From the NCBI GenBank assembly GCA_037178625.1, contig JAWZXG010000049.1, positions 1 through 64,000 of the forward strand: a stretch of DNA of 64,000 bases. The letters are read 5' to 3'. The position numbers and the translations under genes were made by a program. This DNA comes from Skeletonema tropicum. Its lineage: Eukaryota; Bacillariophyta; Thalassiosirophyceae; Thalassiosirales; Thalassiosiraceae. The notes below the pieces were generated by a model. The model made no database searches. It was not told the DNA's origin and saw only the letters and a program-made list of their open reading frames with translations. Shown in pieces: positions 1-13,246 of the stretch (positions are counted from its first letter, which is position 1; every line of letters starts with the position of its first letter).

Positions 1-3000
1 ATCGATGCCCAGTGCTAGATATATGGTGATATCGATGCCCAGTGCTAGATATCTCATTGGATATTGATGCCCAGAGCTAGATATCTCACTGGATATCGAT
101 GCCCAGTGCTGGATATCGATGCCCAGTGCTAGATATATGGTGATATCGATGCCCAGTGCTAGATATCTCATTGGATATCGATGCCCAGAGCTAGATATCT
201 GGGGATATCTATGCCCAGTGCTGGATATCTGGGGATATTGATGCCCAGTGCTAGATATCTGGTGACATCGATGCCCAGTGTTAGATATCCTCTCACTGGA
301 TATCGATGCCCAGTGCTAGATATCTCACTGGATAATGATGCCGATGCCCAGTGCTAGAAATCTTGCGATATCGATGCCCAGTGCTAGATATCTCACAGGA
401 TATCGATGCCCAGTGCTAGATATCAGGCGATATCGATGTCCAGTCCTAGATATCTCACTGGATATCGATGCCCACAGCTAGATATCTGGCGATATTGATG
501 CCCAGTGCTGGCTATCTGGGGATATCGATGCACAGTGCTGGATATCTGGGCATATCAATGCCCAGTGCTAGATATCTCACTTGATATCGATGCCCTGTGC
601 TAGATATCTCAATGGATATCGATGCCCAGTGCTAGATATATGGTGATATCGATGCCCAGTGCTAGATATCTCATTGGATATTGATGCCCAGAGCTAGATA
701 TCTCACTGGATATCGATGCCCAGTGCTGGATATCGATGCCCAGTGCTAGATATATGGTGATATCGATGCCCAGTGCTAGATATCTCATTGGATATCGATG
801 CCCAGAGCTAGATATCTGGGGATATCTATGCCCAGTGCTGGATATCTGGGGATATTGATGCCCAGTGTTAGATATCTGGTGACATCGATGCCCAGTGTTA
901 GATATCCTCTCACTGGATATGGATGCCCAGTGCTAGATATCTCACAGGATATCGATGCCCAGTGCTAGATATCTCACAGGATATCGATGCCCAGTGCTAG
1001 ATATCAGGCGATATCGATGTCCAGTGCTAGATATCTCACTGGATATCGATGCCCAGAGCTAGATATCTGGCGATATTGATGCCCAGTGCTGGCTATCTGG
1101 GGATATCGATGCACAGTGCTGGATATCTGGGCATATCAATGCCCAGTGCTAGATATCTCACTGGATATCGATGCCCTGTGCTAGATATCTCAATGGATAT
1201 CGATGCCCAGTGCTAGATATATGGTGATATCGATGCCCAGTGCTAGATATCTCATTGGATATTGATGCCCAGAGCTAGATATCTCACTGGATATCGATGC
1301 CCAGTGCTAGATATATGGTGATATCGATGCCCAGTGCTAGATATCTCATTGGATATCGATGCCCAGAGCTAGATATCTGGGGATATCTATGCCCAGTGCT
1401 GGATATCTGGGGATATTGATGCCCAGTGCTAGATATCTGGTGACATCGATGCCCAGTGTTAGATATCCTCTCACTGGATATCGATGCCCAGTGCTAGATA
1501 TCTCACTGGATATCGATGCCCAGTGCTAGAAATCTTGCGATATCGATGCCCTGTGCTAGATATCTCACAGGATATCATTGCCCAGTGCTAGATATCAGGC
1601 GATATCGATGTCCAGTCCTAGATATCTCACTGGATATCGATGCCCAGAGCTAGATATCTGGCGATATTGATGCCCAGTGCTGGCTATCTGGGGATATCGA
1701 TGCACAGTGCTGGATATCTGGGCATATCAATGCCCAGTGCTAGATATCTCACTGGATATCGATGCCCTGTGCTAGATATCTCACTGGATATCGATGCCCA
1801 GTGCTAGATATATGGTGATATCGATGCCCAGTGCTAGATATCTCATTGGATATTGATGCCCAGAGCTAGATATCTCACTGGATATCGATGCCCAGTGCTG
1901 GATATCGATGCCCAGTGCTAGATATATGGTGATATTGATGCCCAGTGCTAGATATCTCATTGGATATCGATGCCCAGAGCTAGATATCTGGGGATATTGA
2001 TGCCCAGTGCTGGATATCTGGGGATATTGATGCCCAGTGCTAGATATCTGGTGACATCGATGCCCAGTGTTAGATATCCTCTCACTGGATATCGATGCCC
2101 AGTGCTAGATATCTCACTGGATATTGATGTCGATGCCCAGTGCTAGAAATCTTGCGATATCGATGCCCAGTGCTAGATATCTCAATGTATATCGATGCCC
2201 AGTGCTAGATATCAGGCGATATCGATGTCCAGTCCTAGATATCTCACTGGATATCGATGCCCAGAGCTAGATATCTGGCGATATTGATGCCCAGTGCTGG
2301 CTATCTGGGGATATCGATGCACAGTGCTGGATATCTGGGCATATCAATGCCCAGTGCTAGATATCTCACTGGATATCGATGCCCAGTGCTAGATATATGG
2401 TGATATCGATGCCCAGTGCTAGATATCTCATTGGATATTGATGCCCAGAGCTAGATATCTCACTGGATATCGATGCCCAGTGCTGGATATCGATGCCCAG
2501 TGCTAGATATATGGTGATATCGATGCCCAGTGCTAGATATCTCATTGGATATCGATGCCCAGAGCTAGATATCTGGGGATATCTATGCCCAGTGCTGGAT
2601 ATCTGGGGATATTGATGCCCAGTGCTAGATATCTGGTGACATCGATGCCCAGTGTTAGATATCCTCTCACTGGATATGGATGCCCAGTGCTAGATATCTC
2701 ACTGGATATCGATGCCCAGTGCTAGAAATCTTGCGATATCGATGCCCAGTGCTAGATATCTCACAGGATATCGATGCCCAGTGCTAGATATCAGGCGATA
2801 TCGATGTCCAGTCCTAGATATCTCACTGAATATCGATGCCCAGAGCTAGATATCTGGCGATATTGATGCCCAGTGCTGGCTATCTGGGGATATCGATGCA
2901 CAGTGCTGGATATCTGGGCATATCAATGCCCAGTGCTAGATATCTCACTGGATATCGATGCCCTGTGCTAGATATCTCACTGGATATCGATGCCCAGTGC

Positions 3001-6000
3001 TAGATATATGGTGATATCGATGCCCAGTGCTAGATATCTCATTGGATATTGATGCCCAGAGCTAGATATCTCACTGGATATCGATGCCCAGTGCTGGATA
3101 TTGATGCCCAGTGCTAGATATATGGTGATATCGATGCCCAGTGCTAGATATCTCATTGGATATCGATGCCCAGAGCTAGATATCTGGGGATATCTATGCC
3201 CAGTGCTGGATATCTGGGGATATTGATGCCCAGTGCTAGATATCTGGTGACATCGATGTCCAGTGTTAGATATCCTCTCACTGGATATCGATGCCCAGTG
3301 CTAGATATCTCACTGGATATCGATGCCCAGTGCTAGAAATCTTGCGATATCGATGCCCAGTGCTAGATATCTCACAGGATATTGATGCCCAGTGCTAGAT
3401 ATCAGGCGATATCGATGTCCAGTCCTAGATATCTCACTGGATATCGATGCCCAGAGCTAGATATCTGGCGATATTGATGCCCAGTGCTGGCTATCTGGGG
3501 ATATCGATGCACAGTGCTGGATATCTGGGCATATCAATGCCCAGTGCTAGATATCTCACTGGATATCGATGCCCTGTGCTAGATATCTCAATGGATATCG
3601 ATGCCCAGTGCTAGATATATGGTGATATCGATGCCCAGTGCTAGATATCACATTGGATATTGATGCCCAGAGCTAGATATCTCACTGGATATCGATGCCC
3701 AGTGCTGGATATCGATGCCCAGTGCTAGATATATGGTGATATCGATGCCCAGTGCTAGATATCTCATTGGATATCGATGCCCAGAGCTAGATATCTGGGG
3801 ATATCTATGCCCAGTGCTGGATATCTGGGGATATTGATGCCCAGTGCTAGATATCTGGTGACATCGATGCCCAGTGTTAGATATCCTCTCACTGGATATC
3901 GATGCCCAGTGCTAGATATCTCACTGGATATCGATGCCCAGTGCTAGAAATCTTGCGATATCGATGCCCAGTGCTAGATATCTCACAGGATATTGATGCC
4001 CAGTGCTAGATATCAGGCGATATCGATGTCCAGTCCTAGATATCTCACTGGATATCGATGCCCAGAGCTAGATATCTGGCGATATTGATGCCCAGTGCTG
4101 GCTATCTGGGGATATCGATGCACAGTGCTGGATATCTGGCCATATCAATGCCCAGTGCTAGATATCTCACTGGATATCGATGCCCTGTGCTAGATATCTC
4201 AATGGATATCGATGCCCAGTGCTAGATATATGGTGATATCGATGCCCAGTGCTAGATATCACATTGGATATTGATGCCCAGAGCTAGATATCTCACTGGA
4301 TATCGATGCCCAGTGCTGGATATCGATGCCCAGTGCTAACTGGGCATCGATATCCTGTGAGATATCTAGCACTGGGCATCGATATCGCAAGATTTCTAGC
4401 ACTGGGCATCGATATCCAGTGAGATATCTAGCACTGGGCATCGATATCCAGTGCTAGATATCTCATTGGATATTGATGCCCAGAGCTAGATATCTGGTGA
4501 CATCGATGCCCAGTGTTAGATATCCTCTCACTGGATATCGATGCCCAGTGCTAGATATCTCACTGGATATCGATGCCCAGTGCTAGAAATCTTGCGATAT
4601 CGATGCCCAGTGCTAGATATCTCACAGGATATCGATGCCCAGTGCTAGATATCAGGCGATATCGATGTCCAGTCCTAGATATCTCACTGAATATCGATGC
4701 CCAGTGCTAGATATCTGGCGATATTGATGCCCAGTGCTGGCTATCTGGGGATATCGATGCACAGTGCTGGATATCTGGGCATATCAATGCCCAGTGCTAG
4801 ATATCTCACTGGATATCGATGCCCTGTGCTAGATATCTCAATGGATATCGATGCCCAGTGCTAGATATATGGTGATATCAATGCCCAGTGCTAGATATCA
4901 CATTGGATATTGATGCCCAGAGCTAGATATCTCACTGGATATCGATGCCCAGTGCTGGATATCGATGCCCAGTGCTAGATATATGGTGATATCGATGCCC
5001 AGTGCTAGATATCTCATTGGATATCGATGCCCAGAGCTAGATATCTGGGGATATCTATGCCCAGTGCTATATATCTGGGGATATTGATGCCCAGTGCTAG
5101 ATATCTGGTGACATCGATGCCCAGTGTTAGATATCCTCTCACTGGATATCGATGCCCAGTGCTAGATATCTCACTGGATATCGATGCCCAGTGCTAGAAA
5201 TCTTGCGATATCGATGCCCAGTGCTAGATATCTCACAGGATATCGATGCCCAGTGCTAGATATCAGGCGATATCGATGTCCAGTCCTAGATATCTCACTG
5301 AATATCGATGCCCAGTGCTAGATATCTGGCGATATTGATGCCCAGTGCTGGCTTTCTGGGGATATCGATGCACAGTGCTGGATATCTGGGCATATCAATG
5401 CCCAGTGCTAGATATCTCACTGGATATCGATGCCCTGTGCTAGATATCTCAATGGATATCGATGCCCAGTGCTAGATATATGGTGATATTGATGCCCAGT
5501 GCTAGATATCTCATTGGATATTGATGCCCAGAGCTAGATATCTCACTGGATATCGATGCCCAGTGCTGGATATCGATGCCCAGTGCTAGATATATGGTGA
5601 TATCGATGCCCAGTGCTAGATATCTCATTGGATATCGATGCCCAGAGCTAGATATCTGGGGATATCTATGCCCAGTGCTGGATATCTGGGGATATTGATG
5701 CCCAGTGCTAGATATCTGGTGACATCGATGCCCAGTGTTAGATATCCTCTCACTGTCACTGGATATCGATGCCCAGTGCTAGATATCTCACTGGATATCG
5801 ATGCCCAGTGCTAGAAATCTTGCGATATCGATGCCCAGTGCTAGATATCTCACAGGATATCGATGCCCAGTGCTAGATATCAGGCGATATCGATTTCCAG
5901 TCCTAGATATCTCACTGGATATCGATGCCCAGTGCTAGATATCTGGCGATATTGATGCCCAGTGCTGGCTATCTGGGGATATCGATGCACAGTGCTGGAT

Positions 6001-6727
6001 ATCTGGGCATATCAATGCCCAGTGCTAGATATCTCACTGGATATCGATGCCCTGTGCTAGATATCTCAATGGATATCGATGCCCAGTGCTAGATATATGG
6101 TGATATTGATGCCCAGTGCTAGATATCTCATTGGATATTGATGCCCAGAGCTAGATATCTCACTGGATATCGATGCCCAGTGCTGGATATCGATGCCCAG
6201 TGCTAGATATATGGTGATATCGATGCCCAGTGCTAGATATCTCATTGGATATCGATGCCCAGAGCTAGATATCTGGGGATATCTATGCCCAGTGCTGGAT
6301 ATCTGGGGATATTGATGCCCAGTGCTAGATATCTGGTGACATCGATGCCCAGTGTTAGTTATCCTCTCACTGGATATCGATGCCCAGTGCTAGATATCTC
6401 ACTGGATATCGATGCCCAGTGCTAGAAATCTTGCGATATCGATGCCCAGTGCTAGATATCTCACAGGATATCGATGCCCAGTGCTAGATATCAGGCGATA
6501 TCGATGTCCAGTCCTAGATATCTCACTGTCACTGGATATCGATGCCCAGAGCTAGATATCTGGCGATATTGATGCCCAAAGCTGGCTATCTGGGGATATC
6601 GATTCACAGTGCTGGATATCTGGGCATATCAATTCCCAGTGCTAGATATCTCACTGGATATCGATGCCCTGTGCTAGATATCTCAATGGATATCGATGCC
6701 CAGTGCTAGATATATGGTGATATCGAT
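1..6727. repeat. Higher-order tandem satellite array
   Basis: The block is built of monomers of about 30-32 bp containing the core GATATCGATGCCCAGTGCTA. Variants recur in fixed order: CTCACTG, CTCATTG, ATGGTG, GGGGATATT, GGTGACATC, CTTGCGATATC and CAGGCGATATC spacers. Using the CTAGATATATGG variant before CTCATTGGATATTG as a landmark, the order repeats at about 14, 631, 1212, 1803, 2388, 2999, 3610, 4221, 4860, 5471, 6088 and 6705. That is about 11 units of 581-639 bp, most often 611. The array is cut by the window's left edge and ends abruptly at about 6727 in unique sequence. Short open frames here are by-products of the repeat. It could be centromeric, subtelomeric or simply a local satellite; the sequence does not say which. 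Confidence 0.97.
4338..4450 (-). repeat. Inverted block inside the satellite array
   Basis: From about 4338 the array reads as the reverse complement of its own monomers (ACTGGGCATCGATATCC, CTAGCACTGGGCATC) for roughly four monomers. It then returns to the forward orientation at about 4450. Everything else in the array is on one strand. Confidence 0.93.
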
Positions 6728-7364
6728 AAAAGTAACACGGTACGCTATGATTACGTGATATACAGACTAATAAGTACTACTGCGATAACATCAGCTTAAA
6801 ATATAATTACATGGTACAAGATAGAAAACAAAGGATAGATTGATGAGAGGTGAGTGATCGTGTAAGAGAATGAGACGTTCCGTGCTACGCGAAACGCTTC
6901 CCGTGAATTGTAAGCTTACGCTTGCGATTCATAAAGCTTTTAAGTCTCCCCGGAAACCTTCTCATCAATAGTGCTGACCGAGTTGTGCTCTTATCTAACA
7001 TGGATGTTGAGATACTCGTAGTCTTCACCACGCTATCATTGCCATAAACGAAATCGGGTTCCCCGTCGATCGGTACACTGAACCCTTCAATTTGGTCCTC
7101 AATGCAACTGTCAAGTCTCTCGCGATGCACATCGCTACCATCTCGGCTCCGAATGTCATATTCTCCTTCTTGCTGTAGCAATGAAAGAACTGTTCACGAA
7201 GATCATGCTCCCCGTGTGTGATCTCCCCGTTACCACATTACCCGCGTGATTTGTGTCCAGTAAGATTCTGACCTTGCGGTGGTCAACATGATCCCTGCCT
7301 ACCGGCTGGGTCTATCTTCACTAGCCTCAACTGTCTCCCCGTAATCATCTTTCAATTTACACTT
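6728..7364. other. Satellite edge and downstream flank of the endonuclease ORF
   Basis: No convincing gene is seen. A 98-codon open frame on the minus strand (6885-7181) could be a remnant downstream of the endonuclease ORF. It shows no reverse-transcriptase motif or other recognisable domain. Confidence 0.5.
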
Positions 7365-8911
7365 TCACTTTACATCGTTTGTTCCTACACTTGGGGGTGC
7401 TCGCCTACGCTGGCAGTCCAACATTGCCTTATACAGCAGTACTTTCTGCCCTGCCAACGTCAGTTCCGGACTGCGAAAGTAACCATATCGGCGACGTGAT
7501 GTCTTTTTCAGAGTTGCCCTGATGATATCGGTATATTCCTTATCCAATGCGTTATATGCACGCTTCGCCTCCGTCGTACATCCTTCCTCATGGAACTTCG
7601 CAACTAGGATGGGAACTTTAAGTTGAATGTTCTTGTCCTCCATCCCTTTTCTTAGCTCGTCCATGAACTTCTCCACCTTATCTTCTTGATGTAGGGTGAA
7701 TTGCCTATTGATTGCATTTGGGGGGCGATTTATAAGGCCTCTGAACAACAATTTCTCATCAAAGTCAACCCACGCCATTGAATGATCGGAGTGCACAGCC
7801 TCATGAGACCCTAGGTACCCAATATGTCGTATCGCATGCTGAAGGCCTGCATCCATGAGGATGTAATCAAGTCTTTTCGTTCCTCTATTGTAAGTCCGTG
7901 GCATTTCCTCGAACTTCCTATAGAATGGGTCCTCCAGAACTGCATTTTGTTGAAACTCTCGAAACTCCTTATCCGAGAATGTACTACCATTTGCATCCAT
8001 CATTACTATTGGTCTATATCCCTTCGATCTTTTCTCCGCAATCAGCTTGGTGAGGTCATTGAGGATTTGCTTCCTCGGCCGAGGGTTAACTACTCCATCT
8101 TTCATCATTGCAGACTGTTGATGGGTGTATGCTGTATTTGGCCCTGCATTTGAGGATTGACATACTCTATACGCCGTTATGACAACTATCCCTTCATCCC
8201 GGCTTCCTTGGAGAATATGCCACGCAAATCTTCCATACTTGACAGACCCTTGATGCCGAACTCGTCCCGTCACGTGGCCTGTAATAGTTTGTAGGACTCC
8301 TCCTGGCTGATATTTGATTCGATGGTCTATTGGTGGCAATGACGCATACTGAGTGTTAGCCATATTCTGAAACATTTGTCTCATATTCATATCAAAAATT
8401 CCTTTATTATTCGATGTCCATGAGCGGTTCGTCTCGACGTATCCGCATATATCAATCCCAAGGTCATGGACTACCTCTATCTCGTTTGGTAGAGTATTGG
8501 TCCTCAGGACTTTGATGGAGTTAATATTTTGAAACCCGAATCTTACTACTCCATCTTCATTTTGTCTAAGTTGCATTTTATCTCCCTTTGATTCCAAATT
8601 CGACACACTGCCGATGATATCCTGTTCCTTCCGGGGCTTTGATTCATTGCAAACATTAACTTTTCTTTGATGAACTCTCTTTGTGTCCTCTTCCATTCGC
8701 CCGGTCGGATGATCTTCTCCACCACGTGCTCCGCCACCTGCTCGTCGTCGATTGTGTGGTTATTGCTATGATGGGAGTTATTGTTATTGTCTTCATACTC
8801 GTTTTGGGCCAGCTGACACTCTATTTCTTCCGGGTTTTGTGGTTTCCCAACTTCCCTTTGATGAGGCTTCATCTCGGGGTGACTTTTATCGTTATTAGGT
8901 TCTACCATCAT
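7365..8911 (-). pseudogene. Non-LTR-retrotransposon-type endonuclease (EEP fold), RT missing
   Basis: The 443-residue frame (8696 to 7365) has the layout of an apurinic-type endonuclease/exonuclease/phosphatase domain as found in LINE ORF2. It contains an early FGFQNINS segment, GRFAWHI, VVITAYRV, the strand-plus-metal motif IVMMDANGS, RLDYILM and a terminal SDHSMAW. The family nicks target DNA to prime reverse transcription. The C-terminal 100 residues are basic and helical, but no RT palm motif follows. A 121-codon frame (8911-8546) overlaps the start in another frame; its tail and the 443-residue head look like one N-terminus broken by a frameshift near 8650-8700. It could be a domesticated endonuclease, but loss of the RT and the frame change favour a decayed element. 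The endonuclease call is fairly sure; the pseudogene status is inferred. Confidence 0.72.
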
Positions 8912-9027
8912 CTATTCCTCTAGTGCTTCATGGCCTATACGATACATTATTGCACTTTACCCGCCTTCTTCCTTTCTTTTGCTCGGCTTTTGCTCGGCCT
9001 TTCGCTCTTTAAGGTCTGATACTAATA

Positions 9028-9422
9028 GTTAGAAATGATAAAGTCACTGTCCCAGTAATCGATTTACTGGGACAGTGACTTTATCATTTCTAACATAATG
9101 CAAGTCACCAGTCCGTTCCTAGATTGATGACAGGATTACGAGCCTTGACAGGACCGTAAGTCCATGCCATCTCTAGTCTATTACTGGAGACAGGAGTAGG
9201 CTAGCGCAGGGCACACCTTACAGCGTACACCTACATAGGGTGGGAAGTACATTACTAGTATTCCTCTAGCTAGATCTTTATCTCTTAGTCCGCCACCCGC
9301 AGTAGTATTTCCTCTTATCCATACCTCTCTCTCTAGGTGGGAATTAGAGGCTTTTTTACCTCGCTGGACTCGAACTGGTGACTTGCATTATGTTAGAAAT
9401 GAGAAAGTCACTGTCCCAGTAA
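9028..9422. mobile_element. Small foldback/TIR element with an extra end
   Basis: 9064-9111 and 9375-9422 are inverted copies of about 48 bp (outer end TTACTGGGACAGTGACTTTA). They bound a 359 bp element with no ORF. Immediately left, 9028-9058 is a further, perfect 31-bp inverted copy of the left end, separated by TCGAT, so 9028-9094 is a perfect palindrome apart from its centre. No target-site duplication was identified. The copia-type RT fragment begins right after the right end. Confidence 0.85.
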
Positions 9423-10115
9423 TTTTCAGGACCATGCGAGTTGATGGTGAAGGCGGCCCCAGAGCTGTACACGGAATATGTGATAGTTGGGAAGAATGGT
9501 ACCCGAATGTTATACGTGGAAATGCAGAAGGCGCTTTATGGAATGTTGAAATCGGCCCTTCTCTTTTACCTGAAGCTTCTCGATGATCTGACCAAAGCTG
9601 GATTCAAACTCAACCCTTATGACCCATGCGTGGCGAACAAGACAGTTGCCGGGAAACAGCTCACTGTAGCGTGGCACGTTGACGATCTGAAGATTTCTCA
9701 CGAAAATCTAGCTGTAGTAGATCGATTCATCAAATACATCGACGACATCTACCCAGGGGTAACAATCCAACGTGGAAAGGAACTTGAGTACTTAGGGATG
9801 ACGCTGGACTACTCGGTAGAGGGAGAGGTCACGTTCTCACAGGTCCCATACATCTGCGAGATGTTGGAGGAGTTTCCCGAGGAGCTAGGGTCGGCTGCGG
9901 CGACGCCTGCTTCGGAGAATCTGTTCAAAGTGGATGAAGCCTCGACAGCGCCCAAACTATCAGTCGAGCGGAGTGCCATCTTCCATCAATTTGTAGCGCA
10001 GCTGCTATTCATCTCAAGCAGGTCAAGACGGGACATCCAAACGGCGGTAGCCTTCCTGACAACGAGGGTGAAGAGTCCTGATGAACATGACTGGGGCGAA
10101 GTATCTTTGATTTAA
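9423..10115 (+). pseudogene. Ty1/copia-type reverse transcriptase fragment
   Basis: The frame from 9441 encodes 224 residues of the copia RT (RVT_2) family. It has QKALYGMLKSALLFYLKLL near the start (compare the family's ALYGLKQAPRxW), GFKLNPYDPCV, the catalytic VAWHVDDLK (the copia YVDD-box equivalent) and ELEYLGMTLDY. A later RDIQTAVAFLTTRV matches the family's DI..AV..L.R segment. It copies RNA into DNA in intact elements. Here no gag, protease, integrase, RNase H or LTR is visible. It starts at the edge of the foldback element and ends at a stop in non-homologous sequence, so it is a truncated relic. Family assignment is firm; exact boundaries are not. Confidence 0.85.
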
Positions 10116-10734
10116 TTTTCGAACGCCGACCCCATGCCTGCGAGAGGCAGGCGATGGGGTGGGCGGCAGATTGGTCTATGTTCTCGCAGTCGCACGCATG
10201 ATTGGGCTAAAAGCTGTAAAATCCTTTTCCTTTTCTTTCGCATTGCTATCCATTTATTTCATTGCTCAAGCAGGCAACATCGCTTTATTCGATCAATCGA
10301 ATTGATGGTATTGTACGGTTGTACGAAAGTGCGTGAAACCACGGGAACCGTGAAACGAATCGATAGCGTGTGATACGAATTGCTGTAACATTCGTAACGA
10401 TTCGAACTTGAGGGGTAACGAAATGTAACAATGACTTCGCCTAACAAAATCCCTTCCCGCAATAATTTTTTCGCTTCCGACTTAAGGATTTCCCGCAATT
10501 TCTTGAACGAATGTGAACAACCCTGGATTCTTGAGTATTCGTTTTTGTTCTTGGCGCTTCACGGGTCCCTCCCCGTTCGCGATTATTGTGAGTGCCTTTC
10601 GAAAGAATCAGGGAAATGGTGTGGCATTCCAACAAGAACCAACATGACAAATGAAGATGCCAAATCCTTCTTTCATCTCTTCAACAATGCAAGAGACTTC
10701 CTAGAAGAACACTACAGACGTACTGGACACATGT

Positions 10735-10769
<35 letters not shown>

Positions 10770-11255
10770 CTTAAGAGTGCGAACTCTTTAAACATCGATT
10801 GAAATGATCTAAGCTACTTTACGTAGCTCAGAGGCATTGGAGGAGACAGCGGGTAAAGTTGTTGACGAAGGAACGCGTCAGGCTTTACGAACAGCTTGGA
10901 GGGCCCAGGCCTGCCACAAGTCAAGCTGCAACTGCAACTCTGTCTAAAGATCTATCCCTGTAGGTGCAGAATGGGTCCCCTATAGATCTAGACACGGCAA
11001 AAGAGTAAGAGTACCCATTGAAGACCATCATAGGTCGGCTAATCTTATAAACTGTGGTCCTCTACTGCGTAATGGCATGAGGATTGAAAAGGCTCAGATG
11101 CATGGCAACATGAGCATCTGCATCAGACTTGAATGTCGGGAAAAGCCTTTTGTGAAACAACACCTTTTATAGTTCGACGGCGAGCGTTAAGCCCAATCTA
11201 TCATTTTGAATTATGTCATAGATCTAAGCGTGGTAAAGCTAAAGAACTCACTCAC
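10116..11255. other. Non-coding stretch with AAC microsatellite
   Basis: No recognisable gene. An (AAC)12 run occupies 10735-10770. A 101-codon open frame at 10431-10736 ends just before it and matches no family I recognise. Confidence 0.5.
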
Positions 11256-11552
11256 TCACTTGTCTTCCTCTGATGCATCCCTGAGGAAGTACTCGATTGC
11301 TCGTTTGACGTGCTCAATTTGTATTGAGGGGTACATCGCTTCGATATCTAAAGTCACGATAGATGATTGAGATCTCTTGATATTCAACTTCTCTAGGTCT
11401 TCTTTTAGTTGCAAAGCGTGCTTGATTGTTTTCCTTGAGTATTCGACATTGTTCCTATCAAGGATCGCTTTCAAGCCTCCCGTCCAGAATCTGCAGAACA
11501 AGAGTTGGTATGTGAAATCTTGACCGCTCGGTGCTCCTCGGGTCACTAACAT
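11256..11552 (-). pseudogene. Reverse-transcriptase-like fragment
   Basis: The 98-codon frame contains the segment SSIVTLDIEAMYPSIQIEHV. It resembles RT motif A of Penelope-like and related reverse transcriptases, in which an aspartate in 'T.DI.s.YpsI' binds metal. Helical sequence typical of the region before motif A lies in front. No other RT motifs are seen on either side, so this is a remnant. Assignment to Penelope-like elements is tentative. Confidence 0.45.
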
Positions 11553-13246
11553 AGTATCATTCAGTACCGAACGCTTTCGTCGGTCTCGTTGAAGCTATGT
11601 ATGTTGTAAATCTTGGGTTTGGACCCCCTTCTGAGTTGTACGTGGGCTGGATTTGGAGGTAAAAGTACGGTATCGTAGGGAGATGGGGGGCAAAGCGCGT
11701 TCTTTATTTCCCCCAGATTGCTGTATTTTCAGCGGAATCGGGCTTAGCCCCCGTTTGAGGAAGAATATCTAGCCCCGTGGGCCAAATCTTTTGCTCTCTC
11801 CGAATTCTCAATTCTCGCTCACCTACCATGACCATGACACATGCACCATAAAATGGCCATGACGAGGTGTTCCTAATGATATCAGGCAACAAGCAGGCGG
11901 TGGTGACGACAACAGGACAAGCAAGAGGCGACAGCACCAAAGGTTAGTTCTTCCAATTTTATTATATTCACATTGGCAAATCGATAAGAGAAGAGGAAGA
12001 GGAAGAACATGGTATCGTGATTTGTTTGGAAAAGTTAATGGCCGAATGGAAGGTCGCCCTCTACTTTGGTGGTTGTAGAGTGCTCGTCTGCCTCAAAGTC
12101 TTACATTCAGTGTAATATTGTGGTCTTCATGGTGCGTGTAGAGGATCGGGCGAGCTGGCGTTCGAGTTGTTCAACCCTCCGTGGGCTGTGTATCAGCTGG
12201 CGCGTCACCCCTGGATGTATCGACACTCTCCATGAATGTATCATCCTTTGATCACGAGATAACGTCCCCCTTCAAACATTTTATGCATCATGTGATTCTC
12301 TTTTGACGGTGGTTGTGGTCATATATTTTTGCGTCGATTATCAATGCCTCGTCACATACTAACCATCCATGATTCTTCTTTGTCCTTCCCATATCAGACA
12401 AATCGATACCTCTCTTATCATATTATTATTATTGATCGAAAGCTACAGTTTCAGCGGGGGGAGATGAAACTCGATTGGTAGCTTTTACACTTCACCAATG
12501 AGAATATCTTTAATGATCGTCTCAACTGGCACCGCACAGGCAGGGGGGTCCCACCTCCCTCTCCTCCTCCACGTGAGGATGGTGATCATAGCATGGGGTA
12601 CATGAAGAGCAGCAAATCCCAAGGATCCCTATTGATTGGCACTTCTCCCACCTAGATCATATGATCGAGACGTTACTCCAACAAAAGCCTGATCACGATG
12701 TGTATCTATATGGCAGCGTTGAGAGAGCTGAGAGTGCTTACGATTCTTTCCGCCCTGGCTGGAGCGGATGTTGCGGATCAAGCTCATTTATTGTTGCTAT
12801 TACCCTGCCGACTGGCCGAGTCCCTACTCGTTTAGTTGATGAGAACAGAAATCTTCAAGTACGTCAGGTTGGCTCGCCCTGTTGGGAGAGTCAACAATCA
12901 AACGTTTGAGGAAAAAATTGCTATCAATCAGTACCAAACGGTTTCGTCTGCCGTGCAGCAAATATTAATCGTTTCGAATATACTTATTTATAGGATGACA
13001 GCATTCAATAACCAATGTAGTACTATATCTTTATTCATTCTTTCCTTCATCGTCTATGGGGCAAGCAGCTCTGCGTCTCGTCCAAGCTAAAGGCACACAA
13101 CTTTCCACGCACTCACTTTTACAGCTACAGCACCGCAGTCTTCAACAACAAGCATCATGAACAAGACTTCAATTTATAGCTTCTGGAATATTTTGAACCC
13201 ACCCACGTTCACGACACGACTCCAAGATGGGCCGTAGCACATCACT
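11553..13246. other. Intergenic, nothing recognised
   Basis: Several open frames of 60-85 codons overlap here without domain signatures. I see no gene, RNA or clear repeat. Confidence 0.5.

Noticed and set aside
4259..4441. 60-codon minus-strand frame in the satellite
   Set aside because: It exists only because of the local inversion and encodes the satellite monomer.
1..6727. Tandem repeats of about 31 bp as a possible CRISPR array
   Set aside because: The repeats are contiguous without unique spacers, and monomers vary in a fixed higher-order pattern. This is a satellite.
9360..9400. GGACTCGAACTGGTGAC as a tRNA T-arm
   Set aside because: The flanking bases do not form a T stem, and the sequence is part of the foldback element's terminal repeat.
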